Below are positions 34,092-42,799 of a stretch of 64,000 nt of DNA, in pieces. The notes under the pieces were generated by a model that saw only the letters and a program-made list of their open reading frames with translations, had not been told where the DNA came from and ran no database searches. Each line of letters begins with the position of its first letter. The first letter of the stretch is position 1. Source of the DNA: Pararhodobacter zhoushanensis (lineage in GTDB: Bacteria > Pseudomonadota > Alphaproteobacteria > Rhodobacterales > Rhodobacteraceae); assembly GCF_025949695.1 (NCBI RefSeq), contig NZ_JAPDFL010000001.1:1739501-1803500 (forward strand). Direction: 5' to 3'. Both the position numbers and the translations under genes were made by a program.

Positions 34092-34845
34092 ATGCAAGGA
34101 ATTCAGGGCGCCGTCGCGGTGGTGACAGGGGCTGCGCAGGGCAATGGACGCGCGATTGCGCTGGGTCTGGCCGCCGCGGGCGCGAAGGTTGCGTGCTGCG
34201 ATGTGCAGGGCGACGCGGTGCGCGAACTGGCTGCCCGAGATCATCGCCGAAGGCGGGCAGGCCATCGGCCTGACGCTGGACGTCACCGACCCCGGCTCTT
34301 GCGCGGCGGCGGCGCAGGCGGTTGCAGACGGCCTTGGGAACGCGGCGATTCTGGTCAATAACGCGGGCATCATCCGCCGCACCTTGCCCGACGCCGACAC
34401 CTTTGCGGCCGACTGGGACGCGGTGATCGCGGTCAATGCCACCGGCACGATGCAGATGATCCGCGCCTTTCTGGCCCAGTTGCGCGCCACCAAAGGGCGC
34501 ATCGTCAACCTTGGCTCGATCATGTCGGTGACGGCGGGACCGGGGCTGGCGGCCTATGCCGCATCCAAGGGCGCGGTGCTGCAACTGACCAAGGTGCTGG
34601 CGCATGACCTTGCCCCGGATGGCATCCGCGTCAACGCGATTGCGCCCGGCGTGATCGAGACCCCGATGACCGAAGTGACCCGCGCCGATCCCGACGCGAT
34701 TGGCCGCTTCATGGCCCATACCCCGCTGCGCCGTCCGGGCCGCCCCGAGGAGCTGGTCGGACCGGTTCTGTTCCTGGCCTCGGACGCGTCGAGCTACATG
34801 ACGGGCGCGTTGCTGCCCGTCGATGGCGGCTATCTGGCCGCGTGA
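34092..34845 (+). CDS. SDR-family oxidoreductase with a one-base frameshift
   Basis: Short-chain dehydrogenase/reductase. The first part, in frame with ATG 34092, gives AVAVVTGAAQGNGRAIALGL and DVQGDAVRELAA. The rest lies one base on: EIIAEGGQAIGLTLDVTD, ILVNNAGI, the catalytic GSIMSVTAGPGLAAYAASKGA and DGGYLAA at the end. Removing one C from CCC at 34234-34236 yields VRELAAEIIAEGG and a protein of 250 residues, the normal SDR length. The gene is therefore either damaged by a single insertion or misassembled. The stop overlaps or nearly touches the flavoprotein gene. Confidence 0.82.
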
Positions 34846-34859
34846 TCAAGGATAAGACG

Positions 34860-36569
34860 ATGAAACGACAAGAGGTTGATGTTCTGGTAATCGGCTCGGG
34901 CGCAGGCGGTCTGTCGACGGCAGTCGCAGCGGCACACCGGCGGCTGGACGTGCTGGTGGTCGAGAAAGAGCCGGTCTTCGGCGGTACCACGGCGCGTTCG
35001 GGCGGCTGGATGTGGATCCCCGGCAACGGGCCCGAGTTGCGCGCCGGGATCGAGGACAACGCCGAAAAGGCGCGGATCTACCTGCAGCACGAGGCGGGCG
35101 ACCATTTCGACGCCGAGCGCGTCGATGCGTTTCTGGAAGCTGGCCCCAAGGCGGTGACCTTCTTCGAGGAAAACACGTCGTTGCAGTTCGACCTTGGCCC
35201 GTTCTTTGCCGACTATCACCCCGATGCCCCCGGCGGCATGGACGGCGGGCGTTCCATCGTCGCGCGGCCGTTTGACGGGCGCGAGTTGGGCGACGAGATA
35301 AAGCGCCTGCGCCCACCGCTGCAAGAGATCACCTTTCTGGGCATGATGATCGGCTCGGGCAAAGAGCTGTTGCACTTTTTCAACGTGATGCGCTCGCCGG
35401 TCTCGGCGTTCTACGTCGCCAAACTGTTCTTCAAGTTCCTGCGCGATATGGCTTTTCATGGCCGCCCCATGCGCCTGATGAACGGCAACGCCCTGGCCGG
35501 GCGCTTGGCTAAATCTGCCTTTGACAAGAATATCCCGATCTGGACCCATGCCCCTGTCCGCGCCCTGTTGCGCGACGACGCGGGCAAGGTGATCGGCGCG
35601 CGGGTAGAGCGGCGCGATGGCCCGGTCGAGATCATCGCGCGCAAGGGCGTGGTGCTGGCGGCGGGCGGTTTCCCGCAAGACATGCTGCGCCGCAAGGAAC
35701 TGATGCCGCACGCGCCGACGGGCTATGAGCACGTCACGCCCGCCCCGCCGGGCAACACCGGCGACGGGCTGCGTCTGGGCGAATCAGTGGGCGCGGTGGT
35801 CGATACCTCGTTGCCGCATGCCGCCGCCTGGGTGCCGATCTCGCGCCCGGTCAAGGCGGATGGCACGCTGGGCACGTTCCCGCATTTCGTCGACCGGTCG
35901 AAACCCGGTGTCATTGCCGTGACCCGCTCAGGCCGGCGGTTTGTGAACGAGTCGAACTCGTACCACGACTTCTGTCAGGCGATGGTCAAGCGCTGCGCCG
36001 AGGAAGGCCCCGAGGGGGCCGAGCCCGCCGCGTGGTTCATCACCGATCACCGCGCGTTCCGCAAATACGGGCTGGGCTATGCCAAACCCGCGCCGGTGCC
36101 GTACAAGGCGCTGATCAAGAACGGCTACCTGCTGCGTGGGCAAACGCTGGCCGAGCTGGCGGCGCAGATCGGTGCCGATCCGGCGCAGCTGCAGCAGACG
36201 GTCACCGAGTTCAACGGCCCCGCCGCACGCGGTGAAGACCCGGCCTTTGGCAAGGGCACGACCAGCTACAACCGCTCGCTGGGCGATCCCGAGCACGGCC
36301 CGAACCCGTGTCTTGCGCCGATCAAGGACGGCCCGTTCTACGCCGTACGTCTGTATGTCGGCGATCTGGGCACCTTTGCGGGGCTCAAGACCAACGGCAA
36401 TGCGCAGGTTCTGGACGATCAGGGCAAGCCGATGGCCGGGCTCTATTCGGTCGGCAACGATGCGGCGTCGATCATGGGCGGGAACTATCCCGGTGGCGGC
36501 ATCACGCTGGGACCGGCCATCACCTTTGGCTACATCGCCGCGCGGCATATGTCGTCGGCGAATGACTGA
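34860..36569 (+). CDS. FAD-dependent oxidoreductase, 3-ketosteroid dehydrogenase/fumarate reductase-like
   Basis: Flavoprotein of 569 residues. FAD is held by VLVIGSGAGGLSTAVAAAH and VVEKEPVFGGTTARSGGWMWIPGN; the C-terminal SIMGGNYPGGGITLGPAITFGYIAARHM is the second FAD and active-site strand of the KstD/succinate dehydrogenase flavoprotein group. Such enzymes desaturate or saturate a bond next to a ketone. ATG 34860 is used; a GTG at 34842 overlapping the SDR stop is also possible. With the preceding SDR it could oxidise an alcohol to a ketone and then dehydrogenate the ring; this is inference. Confidence 0.88.
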   Translation: MKRQEVDVLVIGSGAGGLSTAVAAAHRRLDVLVVEKEPVFGGTTARSGGWMWIPGNGPELRAGIEDNAEKARIYLQHEAGDHFDAERVDAFLEAGPKAVTFFEENTSLQFDLGPFFADYHPDAPGGMDGGRSIVARPFDGRELGDEIKRLRPPLQEITFLGMMIGSGKELLHFFNVMRSPVSAFYVAKLFFKFLRDMAFHGRPMRLMNGNALAGRLAKSAFDKNIPIWTHAPVRALLRDDAGKVIGARVERRDGPVEIIARKGVVLAAGGFPQDMLRRKELMPHAPTGYEHVTPAPPGNTGDGLRLGESVGAVVDTSLPHAAAWVPISRPVKADGTLGTFPHFVDRSKPGVIAVTRSGRRFVNESNSYHDFCQAMVKRCAEEGPEGAEPAAWFITDHRAFRKYGLGYAKPAPVPYKALIKNGYLLRGQTLAELAAQIGADPAQLQQTVTEFNGPAARGEDPAFGKGTTSYNRSLGDPEHGPNPCLAPIKDGPFYAVRLYVGDLGTFAGLKTNGNAQVLDDQGKPMAGLYSVGNDAASIMGGNYPGGGITLGPAITFGYIAARHMSSAND

Positions 36570-37485
36570 GACCGCCAGCGCGCGCCAAGGCATCGCTCTG
36601 GGGCTGCTCGCGGCGCTCAGCTGGGGTGTCTATAACGTCGGTGCCGAGATCGGACAGGCCAGCGGGTTCCGGCCCGTTGACCTGACCCTTCTGCGCTATG
36701 GCGGGGCGGCGGTGCTGATGCTGCCGCTGCTCATTCTGGCCCGCCACCGCCTCCCGCCATTCCGGCAGGTGGCGGTGTTGGCGCTGCTGGTGGGGCCGGT
36801 GTTTGCGCTGTGTTTCAATCAGGGATTCCAGTACGCCCCGCTGTCGCATGCGGTGGTCATCGGGCCGGGCATGTCGATGCTGGTGGCCAATCTGCTGGTC
36901 CGCTGGCGCGATGGGGTGCGGCTCAGCTGGAACCGTCGCATCGGGATGGGCATCCTGATCTGCGGGCTCTTGAACATCGCCGCCGATGCCCCGCCGCCCC
37001 GCGATGCGGGCGGCTCGGTGCTGCTGGGCGATCTGTTCTTTGTCACCTCGGGCTCGCTCTGGGGGTGCTATGTCTATGTCATGGGCCGCTGGCGCTTGCC
37101 GCCGATTGAAACCACGGCGGCGATTGCCGCACTGGCGACGGTGGTGTTTTTCCCGCTCTATCTGCTGATCTGGGGCTTTCCCCGCATGGCGCCGGGCCTG
37201 TGGGCCGAGCAGGTCTTCTATCAAGGCGCGGTCGGTGGCTGTCTGGCCTTCGTCATCTTCGCCGCCACCGTGCAGCGCTTGGGGGCAGGGCGCGCGGCGC
37301 TGTTCTCAGCGCTGGTGCCCTCGACCGCTGTGCTGCTGGCGATCCCGCTGACCGGGACTTGGCCCAACGCGCTGCAATGGACGGGCGTCGGCGTCACCAC
37401 GCTGGGGCTCATCGTGTCGCTGGATTTGCGCCGCTCTGCGGCTGCGCGATTGCCCGAGCCGGGCCAAGGCGCTAGCAGAGGATAA
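36562..37485 (+). CDS. EamA/DMT-family membrane transporter
   Basis: Drug/metabolite-type exporter of 307 residues with ten predicted helices in two EamA repeats, each beginning with a G-x-x-x-W-G/N-like block (LGLLAALSWGVYNVGAEIGQASG; LGDLFFVTSGSLWGCYVYVMG). It overlaps the flavoprotein gene by 8 bases and so belongs to the same operon. It may export a toxic intermediate or a by-product. The longer in-frame extension upstream is a shadow of the flavoprotein gene. Confidence 0.87.
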   Translation: MTETASARQGIALGLLAALSWGVYNVGAEIGQASGFRPVDLTLLRYGGAAVLMLPLLILARHRLPPFRQVAVLALLVGPVFALCFNQGFQYAPLSHAVVIGPGMSMLVANLLVRWRDGVRLSWNRRIGMGILICGLLNIAADAPPPRDAGGSVLLGDLFFVTSGSLWGCYVYVMGRWRLPPIETTAAIAALATVVFFPLYLLIWGFPRMAPGLWAEQVFYQGAVGGCLAFVIFAATVQRLGAGRAALFSALVPSTAVLLAIPLTGTWPNALQWTGVGVTTLGLIVSLDLRRSAAARLPEPGQGASRG

Positions 37486-37504
37486 ATGTTTGGAGGGGGT
37501 CGGC

Positions 37505-38302
37505 GTGGACGCAGCGGGCGAGAAACAGGGCAAGGCGCAACGCGGCATCCGCTCGCTGGAAACGGCGGGCGCGATCTTGCGGGCGATGGCTGAGGCCACC
37601 GGCCCGTTGAAACTGCGCGATCTGGCCGAGTCGGTCGATGTCGCCCCCGCCCAGCTGCACCCCTATCTTGTCAGCCTGCGCGCCATGCGCATGGTCGAGC
37701 AGACCGACACCGGCCTTTACGGGCTGGGACCGTTCGCGCTCGAGGTCGGCCTCAGCCGGCTGCGCGCGCAGGACGCCTATCACGAAGCCTTTCTGCGGGT
37801 CAGCGCGCTGGCCGAGGATTTGCGCATGATGGTGGCGCTGTCGGTCTGGGGGTTGCATGGCGTGACCATCGTGCATGTCCGCGAAAGCATTGCGCGTATC
37901 CACGCCAACGTGCGGGCGGGCGGCGGGTTCGGCCTGACCAACACCGCGACGGGGCGGCTGTTCGCGGCGTATCTGCCCGAGGCCGTGACCGCCCCGCAGG
38001 TAGAGCGCGAGGTGCAAGAGCGCGCCAGTTCCGAACTGCGCTTCGCCTTTGATCGCGAAGGCTTTCGCAAGTCGCTGGAGACTATCCGGGCGCAGGGATT
38101 CGAGATTACCATCGACATGCCGATCCCCGGCATCAGCGCCGTCACCGCGCCGATCTTCGACTATACCGGCGAGATGAAACTGTCGGTCACGGTGATCGGC
38201 CCGACCGAAGCCATCGACCTGCGCCAGTCCGGCCCGGTGGTTCAGGCGACGCTTAACTTTACGCAAAGTCTCTCGGAAGATCTGGGCTATCGCCCGGCCT
38301 GA
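37505..38302 (+). CDS. IclR-family transcriptional regulator
   Basis: Regulator of 265 residues. The N-terminal winged helix covers about residues 15-75 (RSLETAGAILRAMAEATGPLKLRDLAESV, then APAQLHPYLVSLRAMRMVEQT). The effector domain follows with GVTIVHVRES and DMPIPGISAVTAPIFDYTGEM, whose GxSAVxAPIFD is typical of IclR ligand domains. GTG 37505 is chosen because GGAGGGGG lies six bases before it; an upstream TTG is in frame but poorly placed. It sits between the EamA gene and a MaoC gene in one run and probably controls this operon and the divergent TRAP genes. Confidence 0.9.
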   Translation: MDAAGEKQGKAQRGIRSLETAGAILRAMAEATGPLKLRDLAESVDVAPAQLHPYLVSLRAMRMVEQTDTGLYGLGPFALEVGLSRLRAQDAYHEAFLRVSALAEDLRMMVALSVWGLHGVTIVHVRESIARIHANVRAGGGFGLTNTATGRLFAAYLPEAVTAPQVEREVQERASSELRFAFDREGFRKSLETIRAQGFEITIDMPIPGISAVTAPIFDYTGEMKLSVTVIGPTEAIDLRQSGPVVQATLNFTQSLSEDLGYRPA

Positions 38303-38338
38303 CAGGATGGTTTGATCCTTCCCAACTGGGAGGACGCG

Positions 38339-38797
38339 ATGATTCTGGAGGATCTGAAGACCCGCATCGGGCAGGAACTGGGTGTCTCGCGCTGGCATCT
38401 GCTCGATCAGTCGCGCATCGACCGCTTTGCCGATGTGACCGAGGATTGGCAGGACATCCACGTCGATCCCGTCGCCGCCGCGCAGACCGCGTTCGGCGGC
38501 ACCATTGCGCACGGGTTCCTGTCGCTGTCGATGATCTCGGTGATGCTGTATGACGTCTGGGCCGATCTGGCGATCGCGGACATGGGCACTGGCGTGAATT
38601 ACGGCTGCGACCGGCTGCGGTTTCTGGCCCCGGTGCGCAGCGGTACGCGGATACGGGGCCGGTTTGTGCTGGCGGATGTGGTCGAAAAGCGGCCCGGCCA
38701 GTACCTCTTGCACACTGACATCAGGGTCGAGGCCGAGGGCAGTGAGCGCCCGGTGCTGGCGGCGCGCTGGCTGAGCCTGATCTACCGCAAGGGTTAA
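38339..38797 (+). CDS. MaoC-like (R)-specific enoyl-CoA hydratase
   Basis: Hotdog-fold hydratase of 152 residues. The hydratase 2 motif appears as DWQDIHVDPVAAAQTAFGGTIAHGFL, with aspartate and histidine as the catalytic pair. The protein is close to the NodN/MaoC group. It ends the SDR-flavoprotein-EamA-IclR run (36-base gap from iclR, GGGAGG before ATG 38339). It could hydrate the enoyl-CoA made by a dehydrogenase or serve the CoA-ester chemistry of the next operon. The first MarR-type box of that operon begins 32 bases after its stop. Confidence 0.9.
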   Translation: MILEDLKTRIGQELGVSRWHLLDQSRIDRFADVTEDWQDIHVDPVAAAQTAFGGTIAHGFLSLSMISVMLYDVWADLAIADMGTGVNYGCDRLRFLAPVRSGTRIRGRFVLADVVEKRPGQYLLHTDIRVEAEGSERPVLAARWLSLIYRKG

Positions 38798-38828
38798 AAC
38801 GCCGCCCGGAAGTTTGCGCACGAAATGA

Positions 38829-38878
38829 GTTGACATGACAACACGTTTCCGCAACAACAGTCGTGTTGACATAACAAC
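38829..38878 (+). promoter_or_regulatory. Two 14-bp palindromic boxes in front of the demethylase operon
   Basis: GTTGACATGACAAC (38829-38842) and GTTGACATAACAAC (38865-38878), start to start 36 bp. Each contains TTGACA, a perfect -35 hexamer, so binding would occlude the promoter. A third copy, GTTGACAAAACAAC on the minus strand, lies before livK at 47904-47917. The MarR protein encoded at the far end of the livK operon is the natural candidate to bind them. Confidence 0.75.
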
Positions 38879-38982
38879 CAAACGCGCGTTCCATCACCGT
38901 CCGAGGAGGAGCTCTGGTCCCGACCAGACACGGCGATGAGACAAGGCCACCGCGCGCACGGCCCCGGAGGAGGATGACCAAG

Positions 38983-40434
38983 ATGACCCAGACCACTGCC
39001 CCCAAGTCGCTGAGCGATCTGCTGTCGCAGGTGCCCAGCGTGACCGATCACCTGTTCCGCAACGCCCCCAAGAACGCGCTGACCATCTACACGCAGATGA
39101 TGCCCGGCGACGGCGTGCGCCCTGAATTCACCACCTGGCGCGACGAACAATGGGCCTGGCGCAACACCATCGCGGTGCATGACCAGAGCTATCACATGCA
39201 GTCGCTGCACGTGCGCGGCCCCGATGCGCTGGCCTTCACGCAATACCTGTCGGTCAACACGTTCAAGAACTTCGGCATCGGCGCTGCCAAGCAGCTCGTC
39301 TGCTGCTCGCCCGAGGGGTATCTGATCGGCGATGCGATCCTCTACCGCATGGCCGAGGATGACTACATGGTCGTCGGTAACCCGGCGACGACCGAATGGG
39401 TCGAATACAACGCGCAGGCGCTGGATTATGACGTCACCACCGAGCTGGACGCGATGTGGACGCTCAACCCGGCCAAAAAGCGCGAATTCTACCGCCTGCA
39501 GGTCGAAGGCCCGCGCGCGTGGGAGCTCTTGGAAGAGCTGAACGGCGGCCCATTGCCCGAAATCAAGTTCTTCAAATCGGCCGAGATCAACCTCGGCCAG
39601 TTCAAGGCGCGCGGCATGCGGCACTCGATGGGGGGCATGCCGGGGCTGGAAATCTATGGTCCTTGGGCAGATTACAAGGACGTCAAACGCCTGCTGCAAT
39701 CGGCGGGCAAGAAATACGGCCTGCGCATGGTCGGCTCGATCGCCTATTTCACCACCGTGATCGAAAGCGGCTGGTGGGCGGTGCCGGTCTCGGCGGTTTA
39801 CACCGGTGACGGGATGAAGGGCTACCGCGACTGGTGCTCGGCCAAGAACGCCGCGATGCGCATGTCGCTGGGCGGCAGCTTCTACAGCCCTGATATTCAG
39901 GACTATTACCTGACGCCCTATGACGTGAATTACGGCCATATCATCAAGTTCGACCACGACTATATCGGCCGTGCCGCGCTGGAAGCGATGAAGGATCAGC
40001 CGCACCGCAAGAAGGTGACGCTGGTGTGGAACGCCGATGATGTGCTGGCGGTCATGCAGTCGCAATTCGAGGATGCCGAGGGCGACAAGCCGCTGCCGAT
40101 CACCCTGCCTTTGGCCGCCGCCGGGCGCATGCACTACGACCGCGTGACCGACACCGAGGGCAATACCATCGGTCTGGCCACCTATCCGGGCTATACCGCG
40201 AATGAGCGGGCGATGATGTCGCTGGCCTCGCTCGATGCCGGGTTCACCGAGCCGGGCACCGAAGTGGTTCTGCTCTGGGGTGAGGATGGCGGCGGCGACC
40301 GCAGCGCCGGCAACATCGAAAAGCACCGCCAGGTCAAGATCCGCGCGACTGTTGCGCCCAGCCCGATCAGTCAGGCGGCGCAAAGCTACCGCACCGACAT
40401 TGGCGTCAAACGCGGCTCGACGCTGGACGTGTAA
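38983..40434 (+). CDS. LigM/DesA-like tetrahydrofolate-dependent O-demethylase (GcvT family)
   Basis: GcvT/aminomethyltransferase-fold protein of about 483 residues. EFTTWRDEQWAWRNTIAVHD, GGMPGLEIYGPW, GGSFYSPDIQDYYLTPYDV and IIKFDHDYIGRAALEAM correspond block by block to LigM (vanillate/3-O-methylgallate demethylase of Sphingobium) as I remember it. The AYxxxxxESGW block keeps a tyrosine (residue 255 here) where LigM has its catalytic tyrosine. These enzymes pass a methyl group from a methoxy-aromatic to THF. ATG 38983 or 38974 are both possible behind GGAGGAGG. It heads the operon with CoA ligase, thioesterase and GFA genes. The true substrate is unknown. Confidence 0.85.
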   Translation: MTQTTAPKSLSDLLSQVPSVTDHLFRNAPKNALTIYTQMMPGDGVRPEFTTWRDEQWAWRNTIAVHDQSYHMQSLHVRGPDALAFTQYLSVNTFKNFGIGAAKQLVCCSPEGYLIGDAILYRMAEDDYMVVGNPATTEWVEYNAQALDYDVTTELDAMWTLNPAKKREFYRLQVEGPRAWELLEELNGGPLPEIKFFKSAEINLGQFKARGMRHSMGGMPGLEIYGPWADYKDVKRLLQSAGKKYGLRMVGSIAYFTTVIESGWWAVPVSAVYTGDGMKGYRDWCSAKNAAMRMSLGGSFYSPDIQDYYLTPYDVNYGHIIKFDHDYIGRAALEAMKDQPHRKKVTLVWNADDVLAVMQSQFEDAEGDKPLPITLPLAAAGRMHYDRVTDTEGNTIGLATYPGYTANERAMMSLASLDAGFTEPGTEVVLLWGEDGGGDRSAGNIEKHRQVKIRATVAPSPISQAAQSYRTDIGVKRGSTLDV

Positions 40435-40441
40435 GCACAGT

Positions 40442-40468
40442 GCCCCGTCCGGGGGAGCCGGGCGGGGC
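40442..40468 (+). terminator. Intercistronic hairpin after the demethylase gene
   Basis: An 11-bp stem with one G-U pair (GCCCCGTCCGG / CCGGGCGGGGC) and a 5-base loop lies between the demethylase stop and the ligase ribosome-binding site. It probably gives a higher mRNA level for the demethylase than for the genes behind it. Confidence 0.6.
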
Positions 40469-40489
40469 CATCTGCGGGGAGGAGAGATC

Positions 40490-41911
40490 ATGACACATCC
40501 CACTAACCGGGCCGAAGAAACCCGGCGCGCCTGGCATGGCGTGCTGGAGAAATATCTTGAGGACCGCTCGACACCGCTGAACGCGCAGTACTGGTCGCCG
40601 ATGGACACCTGGTCGCGCGACCAGATCCGCGCGGTTCAGGATGAGAAAATCGCCTCGGTCGCGCCGTTTCTCTATGAGAACAGCGATTTCTACCGCCGCC
40701 GGTTTGACGGGCTGGGGCTGGCACCGACCGCGCTGAAATCGGTCGATGACCTGATCGCCAAATGGCCGGTGATCACCAAACAAGAGATGATGGAAGACGC
40801 CATCGCCCATCCGCCCTTTGGCACCTATACCGCCTGCGGGCCGGACGAATGGGCTGACCGGGGCTGGATGCATTTCTCGTCCTCGGGCTCGACCGGGGTG
40901 CCGCGCGTGTTCCGCTACACCCATTTCGACCGCAAGTTCTGGGAGCAGGCCAACGCCCGCGCGCTCTATTCCGGTGGCCTGCGCAAGGGCGATACGGCAT
41001 TCCCGATGGTCGGCTTTGGCCCGCATGTGTTTGCGTGGGGCGTGCAATACACGCTGGCGGCGATGAACCTGCCGGTGATCCCCGGCGGCGGCATGGACGC
41101 GAAAGCGCGCGCGCATATCATCGAGCGGTTCAAGCCGACGACGCTGGTCTGCACGCCGTCCTATGCCTTCTACCTCGGCGGGGTGATGCGCGAGATGGGC
41201 CTCGATCCGGCTGCCAGCTCGGTCAAATGGCTCGTCACCGGGGGCGAGCCGTTCTCGGGCGTCGCCGGGACGGTCGAGAAACTGCAGGACCTGTGGGGCG
41301 CGATGTCGGTCGAGTTTTACGGCTGCACCGAGGTCAGCCCGCATTGCGGCGGCTACTCCTGCCCGGAATACCAGACGGGGGATGAGAATTTCATTCACCT
41401 GATGGAGGATATTCAGGTCTGGGAAACCGTCGATCCTGACACGCTGGCCCCGGTGGCCATGGGTGAAAAGGGCATCACCGTCTGCACCAACCTCAACAGC
41501 GAATCCTCGCCGCAGCTGCGTTTTCTGGTCGGCGACTACACCCGCCTGTCGGACGCGCCCTGCGCCTGCGGGCGCAATCATATCAAGGGCATGGGCTGCC
41601 TGACCGGGCGCTCGGACGATCTGATCAACCTGCGCGGCATCAAGTTCTTCCCGGTGCAGATCGAAGAGGCCGTGCGCGCGATCAAGGGAACGGGCGACGA
41701 ATTCCAGATCCGCCTGACCACGATGGACGACGGGCTGGACGTGATGACCGTGCTGGTGGAACACACCGATAGCGCCGTGGCCGATGTGGTGGCCAAGGAA
41801 ATCCGCTCGCGCTGCGAAATCCGCTGCGCGGTCGAGGTGCGCGCCCCCAACTCGCTGCCGAAATCGGAAATGAAGGCCAAGCGGGTTTACGACGAAAGGA
41901 ACAAGGGCTGA
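40490..41911 (+). CDS. PaaK-like aryl/acyl-CoA ligase
   Basis: Adenylate-forming ligase of 473 residues, related to phenylacetate-CoA ligase. Motifs: FSSSGSTGVPRVFRYTHFD (phosphate loop), VEFYGCTEVSPHCGG (A5), LVGDYTRL (A7), LTGRSDDLINLRGIKFFPVQIEE (A8) and PKSEMKAKRV near the C-terminal lysine. The cysteine-rich CACGRNH is common in this group. It differs clearly from the true PaaK at 57.6-58.9 kb. It would activate the acid released or used by the demethylase as a CoA ester. It overlaps the thioesterase start by one base and has a GGGGAGGAG ribosome-binding site. Confidence 0.9.
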   Translation: MTHPTNRAEETRRAWHGVLEKYLEDRSTPLNAQYWSPMDTWSRDQIRAVQDEKIASVAPFLYENSDFYRRRFDGLGLAPTALKSVDDLIAKWPVITKQEMMEDAIAHPPFGTYTACGPDEWADRGWMHFSSSGSTGVPRVFRYTHFDRKFWEQANARALYSGGLRKGDTAFPMVGFGPHVFAWGVQYTLAAMNLPVIPGGGMDAKARAHIIERFKPTTLVCTPSYAFYLGGVMREMGLDPAASSVKWLVTGGEPFSGVAGTVEKLQDLWGAMSVEFYGCTEVSPHCGGYSCPEYQTGDENFIHLMEDIQVWETVDPDTLAPVAMGEKGITVCTNLNSESSPQLRFLVGDYTRLSDAPCACGRNHIKGMGCLTGRSDDLINLRGIKFFPVQIEEAVRAIKGTGDEFQIRLTTMDDGLDVMTVLVEHTDSAVADVVAKEIRSRCEIRCAVEVRAPNSLPKSEMKAKRVYDERNKG

Positions 41912-42360
41912 TGCTGTCGAGCACCCTCAAACGCCGCGTGGAATGGGGCGATTGCGACCCCGCCGGGATCGTCTTCAACCCGCAGTTCTTTCGCTGGTTC
42001 GACCACGGTACGACCATGCTCTATGAGGCCGCAGGCTGGCCCAAGCAGGAGATGCTGGCGCGCTTCAACGCCGCCGGTTGCCCGCTGGTCGATACCCGCG
42101 CGATCTTCAAGGCACCGTGCCGCTATGGCGATGATGTCGAGATCACCACCGAGATCGCCGAAATCAAGGACCGCAGCTTTGACATCCGCCACAGTCTGAC
42201 CAAAGACGGCAAGCTGTGTGTCGAGGGGTTCGAAACCCGCGTCTGGACCATCAAGGACCCTGAGCGCGGCTTGAAATCCGCGCCGATCCCGGCTGAACTG
42301 GTGGCGCGGTTCAGGGGGAGTGATGCAGGGACGCTGCCTGTGCGGGGATATTGCCTATGA
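41911..42360 (+). CDS. Hotdog acyl-CoA thioesterase (4-hydroxybenzoyl-CoA thioesterase type)
   Basis: Thioesterase of 149 residues. VEWGDCDPAGIVFNPQFFRWFDHGTT contains the aspartate (CDPAG) that serves catalysis in the 4-hydroxybenzoyl-CoA thioesterase family. It directly follows the CoA ligase, an arrangement that can release a product acid or recycle CoA from dead-end esters. The last 38 bases overlap the GFA gene in another frame, which is long for this window; a slightly shorter true C-terminus or a small sequence error is possible. Confidence 0.9.
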   Translation: MLSSTLKRRVEWGDCDPAGIVFNPQFFRWFDHGTTMLYEAAGWPKQEMLARFNAAGCPLVDTRAIFKAPCRYGDDVEITTEIAEIKDRSFDIRHSLTKDGKLCVEGFETRVWTIKDPERGLKSAPIPAELVARFRGSDAGTLPVRGYCL

Positions 42361-42799
42361 GGCGGATGGCCAGCCGGCAACGGTGACGGTCTGTCACTGC
42401 CGGTTCTGCCAAAGGGCCACGGGCGGGGCCTATCTGGTGGACGCGCTGTTCAGGCGCGACCACTTCCGCATCCTGCAGGGCGCGCCGCGCGTCTATGACC
42501 AGCTGTCCGAAGGTAGCGGCAACCTCGTGCATATCCAGTTCTGCGAGCGTTGCGGGACCAAGCTGTGGCTGGAGTTCCAACGCTTTCCCAATCTGGTCGG
42601 TATCTTCGCCGGCACGCTGGACGATCCCAACGCGTTTGACCGCAGCCCCGCACGCACGCATTACATCTTTGCCGATCAGGCGGCGGACTGGACGGTGATG
42701 CCCCCCGGCGCGCGGGTTTATCCCGGGGATACCGCGCACCCCGATGGCACCCGCGCGGTGCCGCTGTGTCTGGACGCGGTGCGGATCGTCGGCGCTTAG
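42323..42799 (+). CDS. GFA-family (glutathione-dependent formaldehyde-activating type) zinc protein
   Basis: Small zinc protein of 158 residues. Cysteines occur as GRCLCGDI, CHCRFC and FCERCG, the two zinc sites of the Gfa/CENP-V fold. Authentic Gfa speeds formation of S-hydroxymethylglutathione, but many family members have no proven role. Here it ends a demethylase operon, where formaldehyde or a methyl-derived C1 unit is expected, so a link with C1 disposal is attractive but unproven. Its stop overlaps the stop of the convergent marR gene by 4 bases. ATG 42323 follows a GGGGGAG site. Confidence 0.85.
   Translation: MQGRCLCGDIAYEADGQPATVTVCHCRFCQRATGGAYLVDALFRRDHFRILQGAPRVYDQLSEGSGNLVHIQFCERCGTKLWLEFQRFPNLVGIFAGTLDDPNAFDRSPARTHYIFADQAADWTVMPPGARVYPGDTAHPDGTRAVPLCLDAVRIVGA

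Noticed and set aside
36136-36561. N-terminal extension of the EamA transporter into the flavoprotein gene
   Set aside because: The residues are arginine-rich shadow of the flavoprotein. The hydrophobic EamA start follows the ATG at 36562.
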